Source: Hymenobacter sp. GOD-10R (lineage in GTDB: Bacteria; Bacteroidota; Bacteroidia; Cytophagales; Hymenobacteraceae). Taken from it: a stretch of DNA of 64,000 nucleotides. The translations under genes and the position numbers were made by a program. The notes under the pieces were generated by a model. That model was not told the origin of the DNA. It saw only the letters and a program-made list of their open reading frames with translations, and searched no databases. This document shows positions 34,291 through 44,365 of the stretch, in pieces (the first letter of the stretch is position 1; each line of letters starts with the position of its first letter). The DNA lies in assembly GCF_035609205.1 (NCBI RefSeq), contig NZ_CP141184.1:2880501-2944500 (forward strand), read 5' to 3'.

Positions 34291-35139
34291 ATGAAGCTTC
34301 ACACAATTGATACCGGCCTTTTCAAACTTGATGGCGGTGCTATGTTCGGCGTGGTACCCAAGAGCTTATGGCAAAAGCTAAACCCCGCCGACGAGAACAA
34401 TATGTGCACCTGGGCCATGCGCTGCCTGTTGGTAGAAGATGGCAATCGGCTCCTGTTGATTGACAATGGGATCGGGGAGAAGCAAGACGCTAAATTTCGC
34501 GGGCACTTCTATTTGCACGGCGATGATACAGTAGAGAAGTCGTTGCGCAAGCTAGGGTTCACGGCTTCTGATATCACGGATGTATTTCTGACGCACTTGC
34601 ACTTCGACCACTGCGGTGGCTCGGTGGTACGCACCCCCGACGACAAGTTGGTGCTGGCTTTCCCAAATGCTACGTATTGGAGCAACGAAGCGCACTGGGA
34701 ATGGGCTGTGCACCCCAACGCCCGCGAGAAAGCTAGCTTTCTGAGGGAGAACATTCTACCTATTCAAGAAAGCGGTCAGCTGCAATTCGTCAACCCCGCG
34801 GCCGGGGTGCCGGGAGCGTTGTCGCAGTTCTCCGAAATCATCTTTGCCGATGGGCATACCGAGAAGATGATGGTGCCGGTAATGCACTATAAAGGTCGTA
34901 CGCTCGCTTTCATGGCCGACTTGCTACCGTCTACGGGGCACATTCCGCTGCCCTACGTGATGAGCTATGACATGCGCCCGCTCGTGACGCTTAGCGAGAA
35001 AGAAGCCGTGTTGCGCCGCGCTGCTGAAGAAAACTGGGTACTGCTACTGGAACACGACCCGACCGTAGAAGCGTGCACTGTGCAACTCACCGACAAAGGG
35101 GTGCGCTTGGCCGAAACGTTACGCTTAGCAGACTTGTAG
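34291..35139 (+). CDS. MBL-fold metallo-hydrolase
   Basis: About 282 residues. ATG 34291 gives MKLHTIDTGLFKLDGGAMFG, the usual start; an ATG at 34285 lies in the repeat arm. The zinc motif THLHFDHCGG is near residues 94-103, with further ligands in the later DGHTE, FMADLLPSTGH and LEHDP strands. It is a cytoplasmic metallo-beta-lactamase-fold hydrolase; the family includes lactonases and glyoxalases. Substrate not identified. Confidence 0.88.
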   Translation: MKLHTIDTGLFKLDGGAMFGVVPKSLWQKLNPADENNMCTWAMRCLLVEDGNRLLLIDNGIGEKQDAKFRGHFYLHGDDTVEKSLRKLGFTASDITDVFLTHLHFDHCGGSVVRTPDDKLVLAFPNATYWSNEAHWEWAVHPNAREKASFLRENILPIQESGQLQFVNPAAGVPGALSQFSEIIFADGHTEKMMVPVMHYKGRTLAFMADLLPSTGHIPLPYVMSYDMRPLVTLSEKEAVLRRAAEENWVLLLEHDPTVEACTVQLTDKGVRLAETLRLADL

Positions 35140-35219
35140 CCTTGATGGTTAGTGCTCCTCAGCACTGAAGAAAAAGCTGCTGCCGTCTACAATTTTCCTC
35201 AAACAAGCTCCCCAAACTA

Positions 35220-35984
35220 ATGATCGGTCTAGCTTTATCTGGTGGTGGCGCACGGGGTATTGCACACCTAGGTGTCTTGGCGGCGCTGGACGAGCTACAG
35301 ATTCCGGTGGCGCGGCTGGCGGGGGTAAGTTCTGGGGCTATTGCCGGCACTTTCTACGCCGCGGGCTTTCCGCCCCGCGAGATCCTGCGACTATTTCAGG
35401 ATGTGAACATCACGCGTCTTACGCGCATTGCGATGAGTCGCTATGGGCTGTTCCGAATTGACGCCGTCGGAACGCTGTTTGAGCGGCACCTAGGTGTAGA
35501 CAGTACATTTGAGCAGTTGCGGCTGCCGCTGACACTCGTTGCCACAGATTTAGTAGAAGGCGTTTCTGTCCGATTTTCCAGCGGTCCGCTGGTGCTGCCG
35601 CTATTGGCGTCGGCGGCTGTTCCTATCTTGTACCGGCCAGTAGAATACCAAGGCCGGCAACTCGTGGATGGGGGACTGCTCAATAACTTACCGGTGGAGG
35701 CAATGCTCGACGAAACTCAGCCAGATTTACGCATTGTGGGGGTGCACTGCAATCCACCGAATCCCGACGCGCAGTTCAACAATATCCGAGGCGTCATTGA
35801 GCGCACGCTCAACCTAGCTATCGGGGGTAACACGGTATTGAGCAAGCAACAATGCCATTTGCTCCTAGAGCCGCCCGAGTTACGGCGGTACCGCACCATG
35901 AGCTACCGTTTGGCGCCCGAGCTTTTCGAGATTGGTTACCGCTATACATTGAGCCGGGCAGCCGAGTTAGAAGCTTTGTTGTAG
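35220..35984 (+). CDS. patatin-like phospholipase
   Basis: A 254-residue patatin domain protein. The oxyanion hole GGGARG lies near residues 8-13, the nucleophile Ser is in GVSSG near 39-43, and the catalytic Asp is in the DGGLLNNLP motif near 151-159. These are the two parts of the Ser-Asp dyad. It hydrolyses acyl esters of lipids, probably in the cytoplasm or at the inner membrane; there is no signal peptide. It precedes an acyltransferase gene by about 90 bp, which suggests linked phospholipid remodelling. Confidence 0.92.
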   Translation: MIGLALSGGGARGIAHLGVLAALDELQIPVARLAGVSSGAIAGTFYAAGFPPREILRLFQDVNITRLTRIAMSRYGLFRIDAVGTLFERHLGVDSTFEQLRLPLTLVATDLVEGVSVRFSSGPLVLPLLASAAVPILYRPVEYQGRQLVDGGLLNNLPVEAMLDETQPDLRIVGVHCNPPNPDAQFNNIRGVIERTLNLAIGGNTVLSKQQCHLLLEPPELRRYRTMSYRLAPELFEIGYRYTLSRAAELEALL

Positions 35985-36073
35985 AAACGGTAGGCCGTCG
36001 CTTAGCGGCTTACGCGACATTTGCCTAGTTTTGATGCCCGGCAGCGCTACTCACCAGCTGCTTTCTTTTTCGC

Positions 36074-36643
36074 ATGGCTCGCAAAACCTCTACTTTCTGG
36101 TATCTATTCTCGCGTTTTTGGTTCTGGATAACGGGCTGGCACCTAGGTCCGCGCGTACCACCAGGCATTCCAAAAAGCATGATGATTGCCGCGCCCCACA
36201 CCAGCAACTGGGACTTTATGTACGCGCGCGCCGCTTTCTTCCTGATGGACGTGGACGTGAAGCTTACTATTAAGAAAGAGTGGACGTCCATTCCGGTGCT
36301 TGGGGCGTTGGTACAGTCGCTGGGCGGCCTCGCCGTAGACCGCAGCAAAAATAACAGCCTCGTGGATGGCATGATCCAGCTGTTCAAGGAGCGAGACGAA
36401 CTGGTAATTCTTATCACGCCCGAAGGCACCCGCAAATACCAGCCGAAGTGGCGCAAGGGCTTTTACCACGCCGCTGTAGGCGCAGGCGTACCTATTTTGC
36501 TCGGTTACCTCGATTATAAAAACAAAGAAGCTGGTGTCGGTCCGCCCTTTTACCCAACGGGCGACTACGAAGCTGATCTGGAGAAAATCAAGGACTTCTA
36601 CCGCACAAAGCAAGGTCGCTTTCCCGACCAGGGTATTCGGTGA
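36074..36643 (+). CDS. lysophospholipid acyltransferase family protein (PlsC-like)
   Basis: A 189-residue short acyltransferase. HTSNWDF near residues 42-48 is the HX4D catalytic motif and ITPEGTRKYQP near 115-125 is the EGTR motif that binds the glycerophosphate. One or two hydrophobic segments (FWYLFSRFWFWITGW) sit near the N-terminus, consistent with a membrane-bound enzyme. It transfers an acyl chain to a lysolipid; the exact acceptor is unknown. A TAGTTTTG box at 36026-36033 could be its -7 element. Confidence 0.85.
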   Translation: MARKTSTFWYLFSRFWFWITGWHLGPRVPPGIPKSMMIAAPHTSNWDFMYARAAFFLMDVDVKLTIKKEWTSIPVLGALVQSLGGLAVDRSKNNSLVDGMIQLFKERDELVILITPEGTRKYQPKWRKGFYHAAVGAGVPILLGYLDYKNKEAGVGPPFYPTGDYEADLEKIKDFYRTKQGRFPDQGIR

Positions 36644-36733
36644 GTGCTCTTTGAGTTGTAAGATTCAGTCGCTGGGGGTTAGCGTTGACTTGTGTACCTT
36701 AGGCAGCGCGTCGTAAGAAATTACTAAACTGCT

Positions 36734-37315
36734 ATGCCTGAAAAACTCCAAACGCTCCTGTTCATTGGTATTGGGTTGCTAGCCCTCGTCGTGCGGTGGT
36801 GGCGCAAGGCAAAAGAAGCGATGCGGCGCGAAGCACAGGAGCGGCGTTTGCCCCGACCCGATCAGCCACGGCCCGTGCGACCTGCTTCGCCAGGAGCGCC
36901 CGCTACTTCTTTCGAAGAATTGCTGAAGCAGATGCAGACGCAGAACAAGAACCAGGGCGTACCAACTCTACCTCAGGCAACCGTAATCCCCGAAACCACT
37001 CCTGCCGGTCGATCCTTACCACGCGAAAAAGCGAGAACCGCCCGCAGCTTGGAGCGCACCGAAACGTCTCCGGTATCCTTGGAGGCACCCGTCGCAGCTC
37101 GCTCTCTTGAGGCCGCGCCGCCCATACGGCAACGTGCGTCTACGTTGCCCCGCGCTAATACGTCGCGACCTAATGATTATTGGAGTCGTCAGGCAGCTTC
37201 CACCGGACTTAGCCGCGCGGATACACAACGACGCGTGACTGACCTGTTGCGCAACCCAGCGGATGTGCGGGCTGCTTTTGTGCTGAGTGAGATTCTGAAG
37301 CGCAAGTATGAGTAA
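36734..37315 (+). CDS. hypothetical single-pass membrane protein
   Basis: A 193-residue protein. One N-terminal membrane helix (LLFIGIGLLALVVRWWRKAK, about 8-27), then a long charged, Pro/Arg/Ser-rich disordered region, and a short conserved C-terminus (TDLLRNPADVRAAFVLSEIL and KRKYE) that I recall in Bacteroidota proteins of unknown role. It probably sits in the inner membrane with a cytoplasmic tail. It starts at ATG 36734. No function can be stated. Confidence 0.7.
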   Translation: MPEKLQTLLFIGIGLLALVVRWWRKAKEAMRREAQERRLPRPDQPRPVRPASPGAPATSFEELLKQMQTQNKNQGVPTLPQATVIPETTPAGRSLPREKARTARSLERTETSPVSLEAPVAARSLEAAPPIRQRASTLPRANTSRPNDYWSRQAASTGLSRADTQRRVTDLLRNPADVRAAFVLSEILKRKYE

Positions 37316-37337
37316 GTAAGGCGCTTCTCGCTTTTAC

Positions 37338-38000
37338 TTAATCCTGCGTCAGAGCATACGCCACTAAATTAGCACCCATGCGTAGCGCTGCTTCATGCAC
37401 AGCGGGGGTGTCTTCGGGGTAGGTGCCCACGTCTTCCCAGCCGTTGCCTAGGTCGCACTCAAACGTATAAAAGCACACAAGCCGGCCTTTGTAGAGCAAG
37501 CCAAAGCCTTGTGGCCGCTTGCCATCGTGTTCGTGCACTTTGGGCAAGCCTCTAGGGAAAGCAAACTTTTGGTGATAAATAGGGTGGGAGAAAGGTAGCT
37601 CCACAAACTCTAGCTCCGGAAAAACCTTCTTCATCTCGGGCCGGATGAACTTGTCGAGGCCGTAGTTATCGTCGATGTGCAGGAAGCCACCGCCGATCAG
37701 ATAACGCCGCAGGTTCTTGGCTTCTGCGTCGGTAAATGATACGTTGCCGTGCCCCGTCATGTGCACAAACGGGTAGGTAAACAGCTCCGGCGAATCAAGC
37801 TCTACCGTGGCTTCATCAGGAGCGATGTTCGCTTTGAGCGTTTGATTGCAAAACTGAATCAAATTGGGCAGCGACGTTTTGTTGGCGTACCAGTCGCCGC
37901 CGCCACCGTAGTGCAGCTTAGCAATGCGGAAGCTAGGTGCCACCGGCGCGGCAGCCACCGTGATTAGAAGGAAGAAGCTGAGGAAAAAAGTCTTGAGCAT
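37338..38000 (-). CDS. DUF4159 domain protein, secreted
   Basis: A 220-residue protein with a signal peptide (FLSFFLLITVAAAPVAP) followed by a full DUF4159 domain: LHYGGGGDWYANKTSLPNLI (about 29-48), VHMTGHGNVSF, GGGFLHIDDNYGLDKF (about 105-120) and GNGWEDV. The family has a glutamine-amidotransferase-like flavodoxin fold and is found near MoxR/VWA operons, but not here. Its activity is unknown. Periplasmic location is inferred. Confidence 0.85.
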   Translation of the reverse strand: MLKTFFLSFFLLITVAAAPVAPSFRIAKLHYGGGGDWYANKTSLPNLIQFCNQTLKANIAPDEATVELDSPELFTYPFVHMTGHGNVSFTDAEAKNLRRYLIGGGFLHIDDNYGLDKFIRPEMKKVFPELEFVELPFSHPIYHQKFAFPRGLPKVHEHDGKRPQGFGLLYKGRLVCFYTFECDLGNGWEDVGTYPEDTPAVHEAALRMGANLVAYALTQD

Positions 38001-38076
38001 TTTTCGGGTAAGGTTTTCCGCAGAAGTGCGCTACAGTAACGCGCCAGCCTGCCGAGGTCGTTCAATTAACCAGTGG

Positions 38077-38781
38077 TTAGCCTTTAAGCAAGTTAACAAC
38101 GTGCACGGTATGCACCGCGGCCAGGGCTGCCGTTTCGGTACGCAAACGGGTGAGTCCAAGCGCTACCGGCCGAATGCCGCGCTGCCGTGCGGCGGCAATT
38201 TCTTCCGGAGTAAAGTCGCCTTCCGGGCCTATAAGGATGCAGCACGTAGGAACATGAGCTACCTGCGCTAGCTCCGTGCGTTCATCGTCGGCGAGATGTG
38301 CGATGAAGGTAGTAGTAGGGTCTACCACCGGCAGAAAAGTGTCGAAATTGGTCATCTCATCTAGCTGCGGCAACCAGGCCTGACCGGACTGCTTAAGGGC
38401 GCTTACCGCAATTTTCTCCAGCCGCTCCAGCTTCAGCTCACGGCGTTCGGAGCGGGCGCAGCGTAAGAAACTCATCCGATCTACGCCCATTTCAGTAGCT
38501 TTTTCAACGAGCCATTCCATGCGGTCGAGGTTTTTGGTAGGCGCTACGGCCACGTGCACCACATAAGAACGGCGCGGTACCTGTTGCTCGTGCGTGATGC
38601 GTAGTTGGCAGCGCTTAGCATCAGCCTGCGCAACTTCGGCCTGGTACACGCCACCGCGGCCGTTTACCAGCTCTACGGAGTCGCCGGCACGCAGGCGCAG
38701 CACGCGCACGGCGTGTTTGCTTTCTTCTTCGGGAAGGGTGTAGGTTGGGGTAGTGAGGTCGGGAGCGTAGAACGTAGGCAT
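38077..38781 (-). CDS. rsmE: 16S rRNA m3U1498 methyltransferase RsmE
   Basis: About 234 residues from ATG 38781 (MPTFYAPDL, the usual start). An N-terminal PUA-like domain (EESKHAVRVLRLRAGD) is followed by a SPOUT methyltransferase with the deep-knot motif ILIGPEGDFTPEEI (about 180-193) and GLTRLRTETAAL near the C-terminus. It methylates N3 of U1498 of 16S rRNA. On the minus strand TACCTTTG (38787-38794) ends 6 nt before the ATG, so the message is probably leaderless. Confidence 0.93.
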   Translation of the reverse strand: MPTFYAPDLTTPTYTLPEEESKHAVRVLRLRAGDSVELVNGRGGVYQAEVAQADAKRCQLRITHEQQVPRRSYVVHVAVAPTKNLDRMEWLVEKATEMGVDRMSFLRCARSERRELKLERLEKIAVSALKQSGQAWLPQLDEMTNFDTFLPVVDPTTTFIAHLADDERTELAQVAHVPTCCILIGPEGDFTPEEIAAARQRGIRPVALGLTRLRTETAALAAVHTVHVVNLLKG

Positions 38782-38786
38782 AAGCA

Positions 38787-38794
38787 CAAAGGTA
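38787..38794 (-). promoter_or_regulatory. -7 box of rsmE
   Basis: TACCTTTG on the minus strand matches TAnnTTTG. No -33 TTTG is seen at normal spacing. The predicted start site coincides with the rsmE ATG. Confidence 0.45.
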
Positions 38795-38934
38795 CGCTGA
38801 AGGAGCAGGTGAGTCGTTTTACTCCCCAACAGTTAGAACTAGATTTGCAAAAACGAATTGGGAGTTTCTACGATATAGGGAGCAGAAAAAAGGACCACTT
38901 CTTTGCTCCGCTTGGTCCAATGCCCACTGTCTCC

Positions 38935-39411
38935 ATGACTATTATCATTCGCAAAGCACAACCAAGCGACACTGCCCGATTGGCAGAAATCTTTCTAGAA
39001 AGCCGCCGCTTGGGCTTTTATTGGCTAGACCCCGAGCGGTTTCAGCTCGAAGACTTTGAACGGCAAACGCAAGGCGAGGTCGTGTGGGTGGCTGAGTGCA
39101 ACGGCGAATTGGCCGGCTTCATCTCCGTCGAGGAAGAGGATGCGTTTATTCATCACTTGTTTGTGGCGCCGGGCTACCAGCGTTCCGGAATTGGCCGGCG
39201 CCTGCTACAAAGCCTGCGAACGTGGTTGCCTACCCCTTATACCCTCAAATGCTTAACCAAGAATAAGCGAGCTAGAGCGTTTTATAAGAAGAACAACTGG
39301 CGAATCGTGGGGGAAGGGCGGAGCGGCACCGGCGCTTACTTGGTGCTCGTTTTTGGCTCTTTGACGCCAAAGACGAAGCAAAACCCGCCGCCGGGGCTAG
39401 GTGAGGCATAG
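38935..39411 (+). CDS. GNAT family N-acetyltransferase
   Basis: About 158 residues from ATG 38935 (ATG 38920 is an alternative). The GNAT fold shows in MTIIIRKAQPSDTARLAEIF at the start and the acetyl-CoA loop in HHLFVAPGYQRSGIGRRLLQ (about 65-84). A conserved NKRARAFYKKNNW follows near 103-115. It transfers an acetyl group from acetyl-CoA to an amine; the substrate is unknown. It is divergent from rsmE. Confidence 0.88.
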   Translation: MTIIIRKAQPSDTARLAEIFLESRRLGFYWLDPERFQLEDFERQTQGEVVWVAECNGELAGFISVEEEDAFIHHLFVAPGYQRSGIGRRLLQSLRTWLPTPYTLKCLTKNKRARAFYKKNNWRIVGEGRSGTGAYLVLVFGSLTPKTKQNPPPGLGEA

Positions 39412-39499
39412 GGAAAGTTTTGTAGCTTTACCAACCACGCTTGTTGGCAGCCCAGCTCTGCACCGGCGTCTTATTCTTTACCACTTCTAATCACCTTCC

Positions 39500-41041
39500 A
39501 TGCAAAGTGCTTCTGCCGTGCGAGAGCAAGCTCCCGCAGCGGCCCAAACCAGTCATCCGAGGGGCTTGTACTTGCTGTTCGCCACCGAAATGTGGGAGCG
39601 GTTCAGCTACTACGGCATGCGCGCCGTGCTCGTGCTTTTCCTCACCAAGGCCATGATGATGGATAAGGCCTTTGCCTCCAAATTCTACGGCGGCTACACA
39701 AGCCTTATCTATCTAACGCCCTTAATTGGTGGCTACATCTCAGACCGGTACTGGGGCAACCGCCGCTCGATTGTGACGGGCGGCTTGCTGATGGCACTAG
39801 GCCAGTTTACGCTTTTTATATCGGCCTCCAGCTATGGTCCTGCCGAGGGCCACTCTCTCAGCCACCAACTACTGTACCTAGGCCTCGGCTGTATGATCAT
39901 CGGCAACGGTTTCTTCAAACCGAATATCTCGTCGATGGTGGGCACGCTTTATTCGCCTACCGATTCGCGCAAGGATGCCGCTTACACTATTTTCTACATG
40001 GGCATCAACCTAGGCTCATTCTTTGGCAACACCATCACCAGCCTCGTCGGGGACACCGGCAATCCTGCTGACTTCCGGTGGGCTTTCTTGGCTTGCGGTA
40101 TTGCGATGATATTGGGCACTATCGTTTTCAACTGGGGTAAAACGAGATACCTGCACACGCCCGAAGGCCAACAAGTAGGTACTACGCCGGTTAGCTCCCC
40201 GGGCGTGAAGGGCGTATTTATGCTGCTGCCGGTGTTGCTGGCTGTAGCGCTCGGCATTCTATGGCTCGATTCCACCCAACTAAGCGTAATTGCTCCGTTG
40301 CTGCTGATAGCAACGATTGGCATTGCCGTCTTCATCTTAGCCGACAAGTCGCTGACCTCTGGCGACCGGCAGCGGGTGTGGGTAATTTTCGCGGTTTCGT
40401 TCTTCGTGGTGTTCTTCTGGGCCGCCTTTGAGCAGGCACCCGCTTCGCTCACATTCTTCGCCGATGAGCAGATGGATCGGACCATCTTTGGGTATACGCT
40501 GCCACCTAGCCTCTTCCAAAACCTCAACGGTTTCTTCGTAGTAGTGGGTGCCCCGCTAATGGCCTTGCTCTGGACGGCCCTAGGCCGGCGCGGCGCAGAG
40601 CCGCCATCCCCCATGAAAATGGCCATTGGCCTAGGGTTGCTGGCGCTCGGCTATTTGGTTATGTGCTTCGGGGTGAAAGATATTCAGCCCGGCGTGAAGG
40701 TGAGCATGTTCTTCTTGGTAGCGCTCTACTTCCTACATTCAATGGGCGAGCTGTGTTTGTCGCCCATTGGCTTATCATTGGTCAATAAACTTTCCCCGCT
40801 GAAGTTTAGCTCTCTGCTGATGGCCGTGTGGTTCTTGGCCAACGCTGCGGCCAACTACCTAGCTGGCTTCATGAGCGGCTTGTACCCGGAAGCTGGTAAG
40901 CCAGCGCCGCATTTACTGGGCTTTGAAATCACCGGTATCTACGAATTCTTTATGGTATTCGTGGTGTCGGCGGCTACGGCTGCGGTTGTCCTGTTCATCT
41001 TCAGCCGCAAGTTGGTAAAAATGATGAATACGATAGGCTAG
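39500..41041 (+). CDS. POT family proton-coupled peptide transporter
   Basis: A 513-residue MFS transporter of the POT/PTR2 family, with about 12-14 membrane helices. FATEMWERFSYYGMRAVLVL (about 27-46) includes the ExxERFxYY proton motif, GGYISDRYWGNRRSI near 77-91 is the PTR2 signature loop, and FYMGINLGSFFG near 168-179 is the second signature. It imports di- and tripeptides with protons across the inner membrane. It stands alone before a terminator. Confidence 0.95.
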   Translation: MQSASAVREQAPAAAQTSHPRGLYLLFATEMWERFSYYGMRAVLVLFLTKAMMMDKAFASKFYGGYTSLIYLTPLIGGYISDRYWGNRRSIVTGGLLMALGQFTLFISASSYGPAEGHSLSHQLLYLGLGCMIIGNGFFKPNISSMVGTLYSPTDSRKDAAYTIFYMGINLGSFFGNTITSLVGDTGNPADFRWAFLACGIAMILGTIVFNWGKTRYLHTPEGQQVGTTPVSSPGVKGVFMLLPVLLAVALGILWLDSTQLSVIAPLLLIATIGIAVFILADKSLTSGDRQRVWVIFAVSFFVVFFWAAFEQAPASLTFFADEQMDRTIFGYTLPPSLFQNLNGFFVVVGAPLMALLWTALGRRGAEPPSPMKMAIGLGLLALGYLVMCFGVKDIQPGVKVSMFFLVALYFLHSMGELCLSPIGLSLVNKLSPLKFSSLLMAVWFLANAAANYLAGFMSGLYPEAGKPAPHLLGFEITGIYEFFMVFVVSAATAAVVLFIFSRKLVKMMNTIG

Positions 41042-41063
41042 ACCTAGGTTTGACTAGTTGAGA

Positions 41064-41096
41064 AAGCCCCGTTGGTAGTTGCCAGCGGGGCTTTTT
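41064..41096. terminator. terminator after peptide transporter gene
   Basis: AAAGCCCCGTTGG / CCAGCGGGGCTTT stem with a short loop and a T tract, between convergent genes. Confidence 0.8.
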
Positions 41097-41103
41097 ACGT
41101 GAA

Positions 41104-41508
41104 TTAAGAGTGCTGCAGTAGTGCTAACAGCAGCGGAAAAGCATGTAGGACGGTGCCGAAAAAGAAAATTAGTGCTAGGACATAAACTGGGCGGGAGTTT
41201 ATGCGCAGAAAAATAAATTGTTCGATGAGCCGCCCAAGCCAGAAAATAGCCGTGCTGCCGAGCACAAAGTGACCTAGCGAAGAAGACAGCAAGGCTTTTG
41301 TATAAATCAAGCAAAGGATGCCAAAAACACCTAACACGTACATCAGCCGCAAATTGAGAATCTGCACGATGGCGCGGTTGGCACTCTTCAGTTTTCGAAG
41401 TTGCTTGCGCCACCTAAACAGCCGCCAGAAGAGTCCGTGAAATACGACGAATAACAGGTTGTACACGCCGCACATGTACAGTAGCAGTTCTGGTAGGTCT
41501 TGGCGCAT
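41104..41508 (-). CDS. hypothetical membrane protein, four helices
   Basis: About 134 residues from ATG 41508. Four hydrophobic segments are visible (LLLYMCGVYNLLFVVFHGLF, LRLMYVLGVFGILCLIY, LGHFVLGSTAIFWLG, VYVLALIFFFGTVLHAF) with a basic loop RWRKQLRKLK after the first. It is an integral inner-membrane protein. I recognise no family. It has a separate transcription unit between the peptide transporter and groEL. Confidence 0.65.
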   Translation of the reverse strand: MRQDLPELLLYMCGVYNLLFVVFHGLFWRLFRWRKQLRKLKSANRAIVQILNLRLMYVLGVFGILCLIYTKALLSSSLGHFVLGSTAIFWLGRLIEQFIFLRINSRPVYVLALIFFFGTVLHAFPLLLALLQHS

Positions 41509-41639
41509 GAGGCAAGGCAATAGAAATTTGCCGTTCTATACGTTAAGCGTAGTTACTAGAGCCACCGTAATGCAGATCCTATGTGGTCCTGCGCTAGAAC
41601 GGACAATAGCGTGACTAGCAGAGCTCGTTCTACACCTCA

Positions 41640-41685
41640 CAAAAGAAAAGCCCCGAGGACCTAGGTCCTCGGGGCTTTTCTTTTG
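41640..41685. terminator. 46-nt perfect palindrome, terminator of groESL
   Basis: Uninterrupted perfect palindrome centred on CCTAGG, with arms rich in GGGG/CCCC and flanking A and T tracts, directly downstream of groEL. Confidence 0.85.
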
Positions 41686-41714
41686 TCGCAGCTAGGCTAG
41701 CTACGCGGCTGATC

Positions 41715-43370
<1,656 letters not shown>

Positions 43371-43399
43371 TTAGAGCAGATAAGGGGGAGGGGAAGCTA

Positions 43400-43690
43400 C
43401 TACAGTACGGCAAAGATGTCCGACTCCTTCATAATGAGGTAGTCTTGGCCATCAACGGTGATTTCAGTACCGGCATATTTGCCATACAGCACTTGGTCAC
43501 CAACGCTCACCTGAGGCTTAATAGCTGTGCCGTTGTCGGCTACTTTGCCTTCGCCTACGGCTACCACTTCGCCGCGCTGGGGCTTTTCTTTAGCCGTGTC
43601 GGGGATGATGATACCCGATTTGGTTTTTTCCTCGGCGGCAGCTGGCGCAATGATGATGCGGTCGGCCAGCGGTTTAATGCTAAGTGCCAT
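43400..43690 (-). CDS. groES: co-chaperonin GroES
   Basis: A 96-residue Hsp10. It has [20 protein letters not shown] at the start with the mobile loop ([17 protein letters not shown]), then [14 protein letters not shown]. It caps GroEL. The upstream minus-strand gene secG ends with a terminator hairpin at 43902-43933, so groESL has its own promoter. I see no full CIRCE element; a TGACAGAATGG word at 43783-43793 recurs before miaB and a TGTCAG-N7-CTGACA palindrome is at 43845-43863. Confidence 0.97.
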   Translation of the reverse strand: MALSIKPLADRIIIAPAAAEEKTKSGIIIPDTAKEKPQRGEVVAVGEGKVADNGTAIKPQVSVGDQVLYGKYAGTEITVDGQDYLIMKESDIFAVL

Positions 43691-43844
43691 ATTGTACGTT
43701 TTGGTTGAAAGGAGTTAAACGATATTGTGGGAACTAAACCCGTGCCCGCCAATGCACACTTCTTGTGCCATCCCGGCAAACCTGACAGAATGGACGCGAC
43801 TGACGCTATACACGACAGCTAGGTCCAGTAGAAGCTGCCAAACA

Positions 43845-43863
43845 TGTCAGTAGCACTCTGACA
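43845..43863. promoter_or_regulatory. TGTCAG-N7-CTGACA palindrome upstream of groES
   Basis: Perfect 6-nt arms about 155 bp before the groES start, near the TGACAGAATGG word at 43783-43793. A heat-shock regulatory role is inferred from position only. Confidence 0.35.
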
Positions 43864-43901
43864 AAGGCGGGGCTAAGGGCCGGCAAATCTGCACAAAAAA
43901 A

Positions 43902-43933
43902 ACCGGTGCCTCCTACTCAGAAGAGGCACCGGT
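43902..43933 (-). terminator. terminator between secG and groES
   Basis: ACCGGTGCCTC and GAGGCACCGGT arms with a 10-nt loop; on the minus strand a run of T follows. It separates groESL from the miaB-to-secG operon. Confidence 0.85.
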
Positions 43934-43963
43934 CTGCGGAAGTCGGGTATAAAATTATGGGCT

Positions 43964-44365
43964 CTACTGTGCCGGTGGCGTAGTAGGCGTGGTAGTAGCG
44001 GGTGCCGGAGGTGTATCCGTGCGCGGCTGAGCAGGCTGGCCTGGTGCCGGAGCAGCAGGGGCAGCCGGACCCGTTGGGATGCGTGTCTCTAAGGCACGCT
44101 GCTGGTTTACGCTACGAGCCGGTGCACCAGCCGTGGCAGATCCTTGCAACACGTGCGTGCCCAACGACAGGATGATCAAGCCAATAGCAAAACCCCAGGT
44201 AAGCTTCTCTAATAGGTCGCCGGTGCGCTTCACGCCCATCAGGTTAGCAGCACCGCCCGCGCCAAACTGGCTCGACAGGCCACCGCCCTTTGGGTTTTGA
44301 GCCAATACAATCAGGCCCAACAACACACAAACAAGAATAATCAAGGTGATGATAGCAATGTACAT
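43964..44365 (-). CDS. secG: preprotein translocase subunit SecG
   Basis: A 133-residue SecG. Two membrane helices (about 2-22, IAIITLIILVCVLLGLIVLA; about 52-72) flank the conserved QNPKGGGLSSQFGAGGAANL loop. The tail is an Ala/Pro/Thr-rich extension (about 90-133), longer than in E. coli but common in this phylum. It assists SecYE-mediated export at the inner membrane. The upstream TPR gene ends directly against its ATG. Confidence 0.93.
   Translation of the reverse strand: MYIAIITLIILVCVLLGLIVLAQNPKGGGLSSQFGAGGAANLMGVKRTGDLLEKLTWGFAIGLIILSLGTHVLQGSATAGAPARSVNQQRALETRIPTGPAAPAAPAPGQPAQPRTDTPPAPATTTPTTPPAQ

Noticed and set aside
43691..43900. CIRCE element or sigma-54 promoter before groES
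   Set aside because: Only a partial TAGCACTC half-site is present, not the paired CIRCE. A TGGCAC on the minus strand has no GC dinucleotide at the required spacing for a -12 element.
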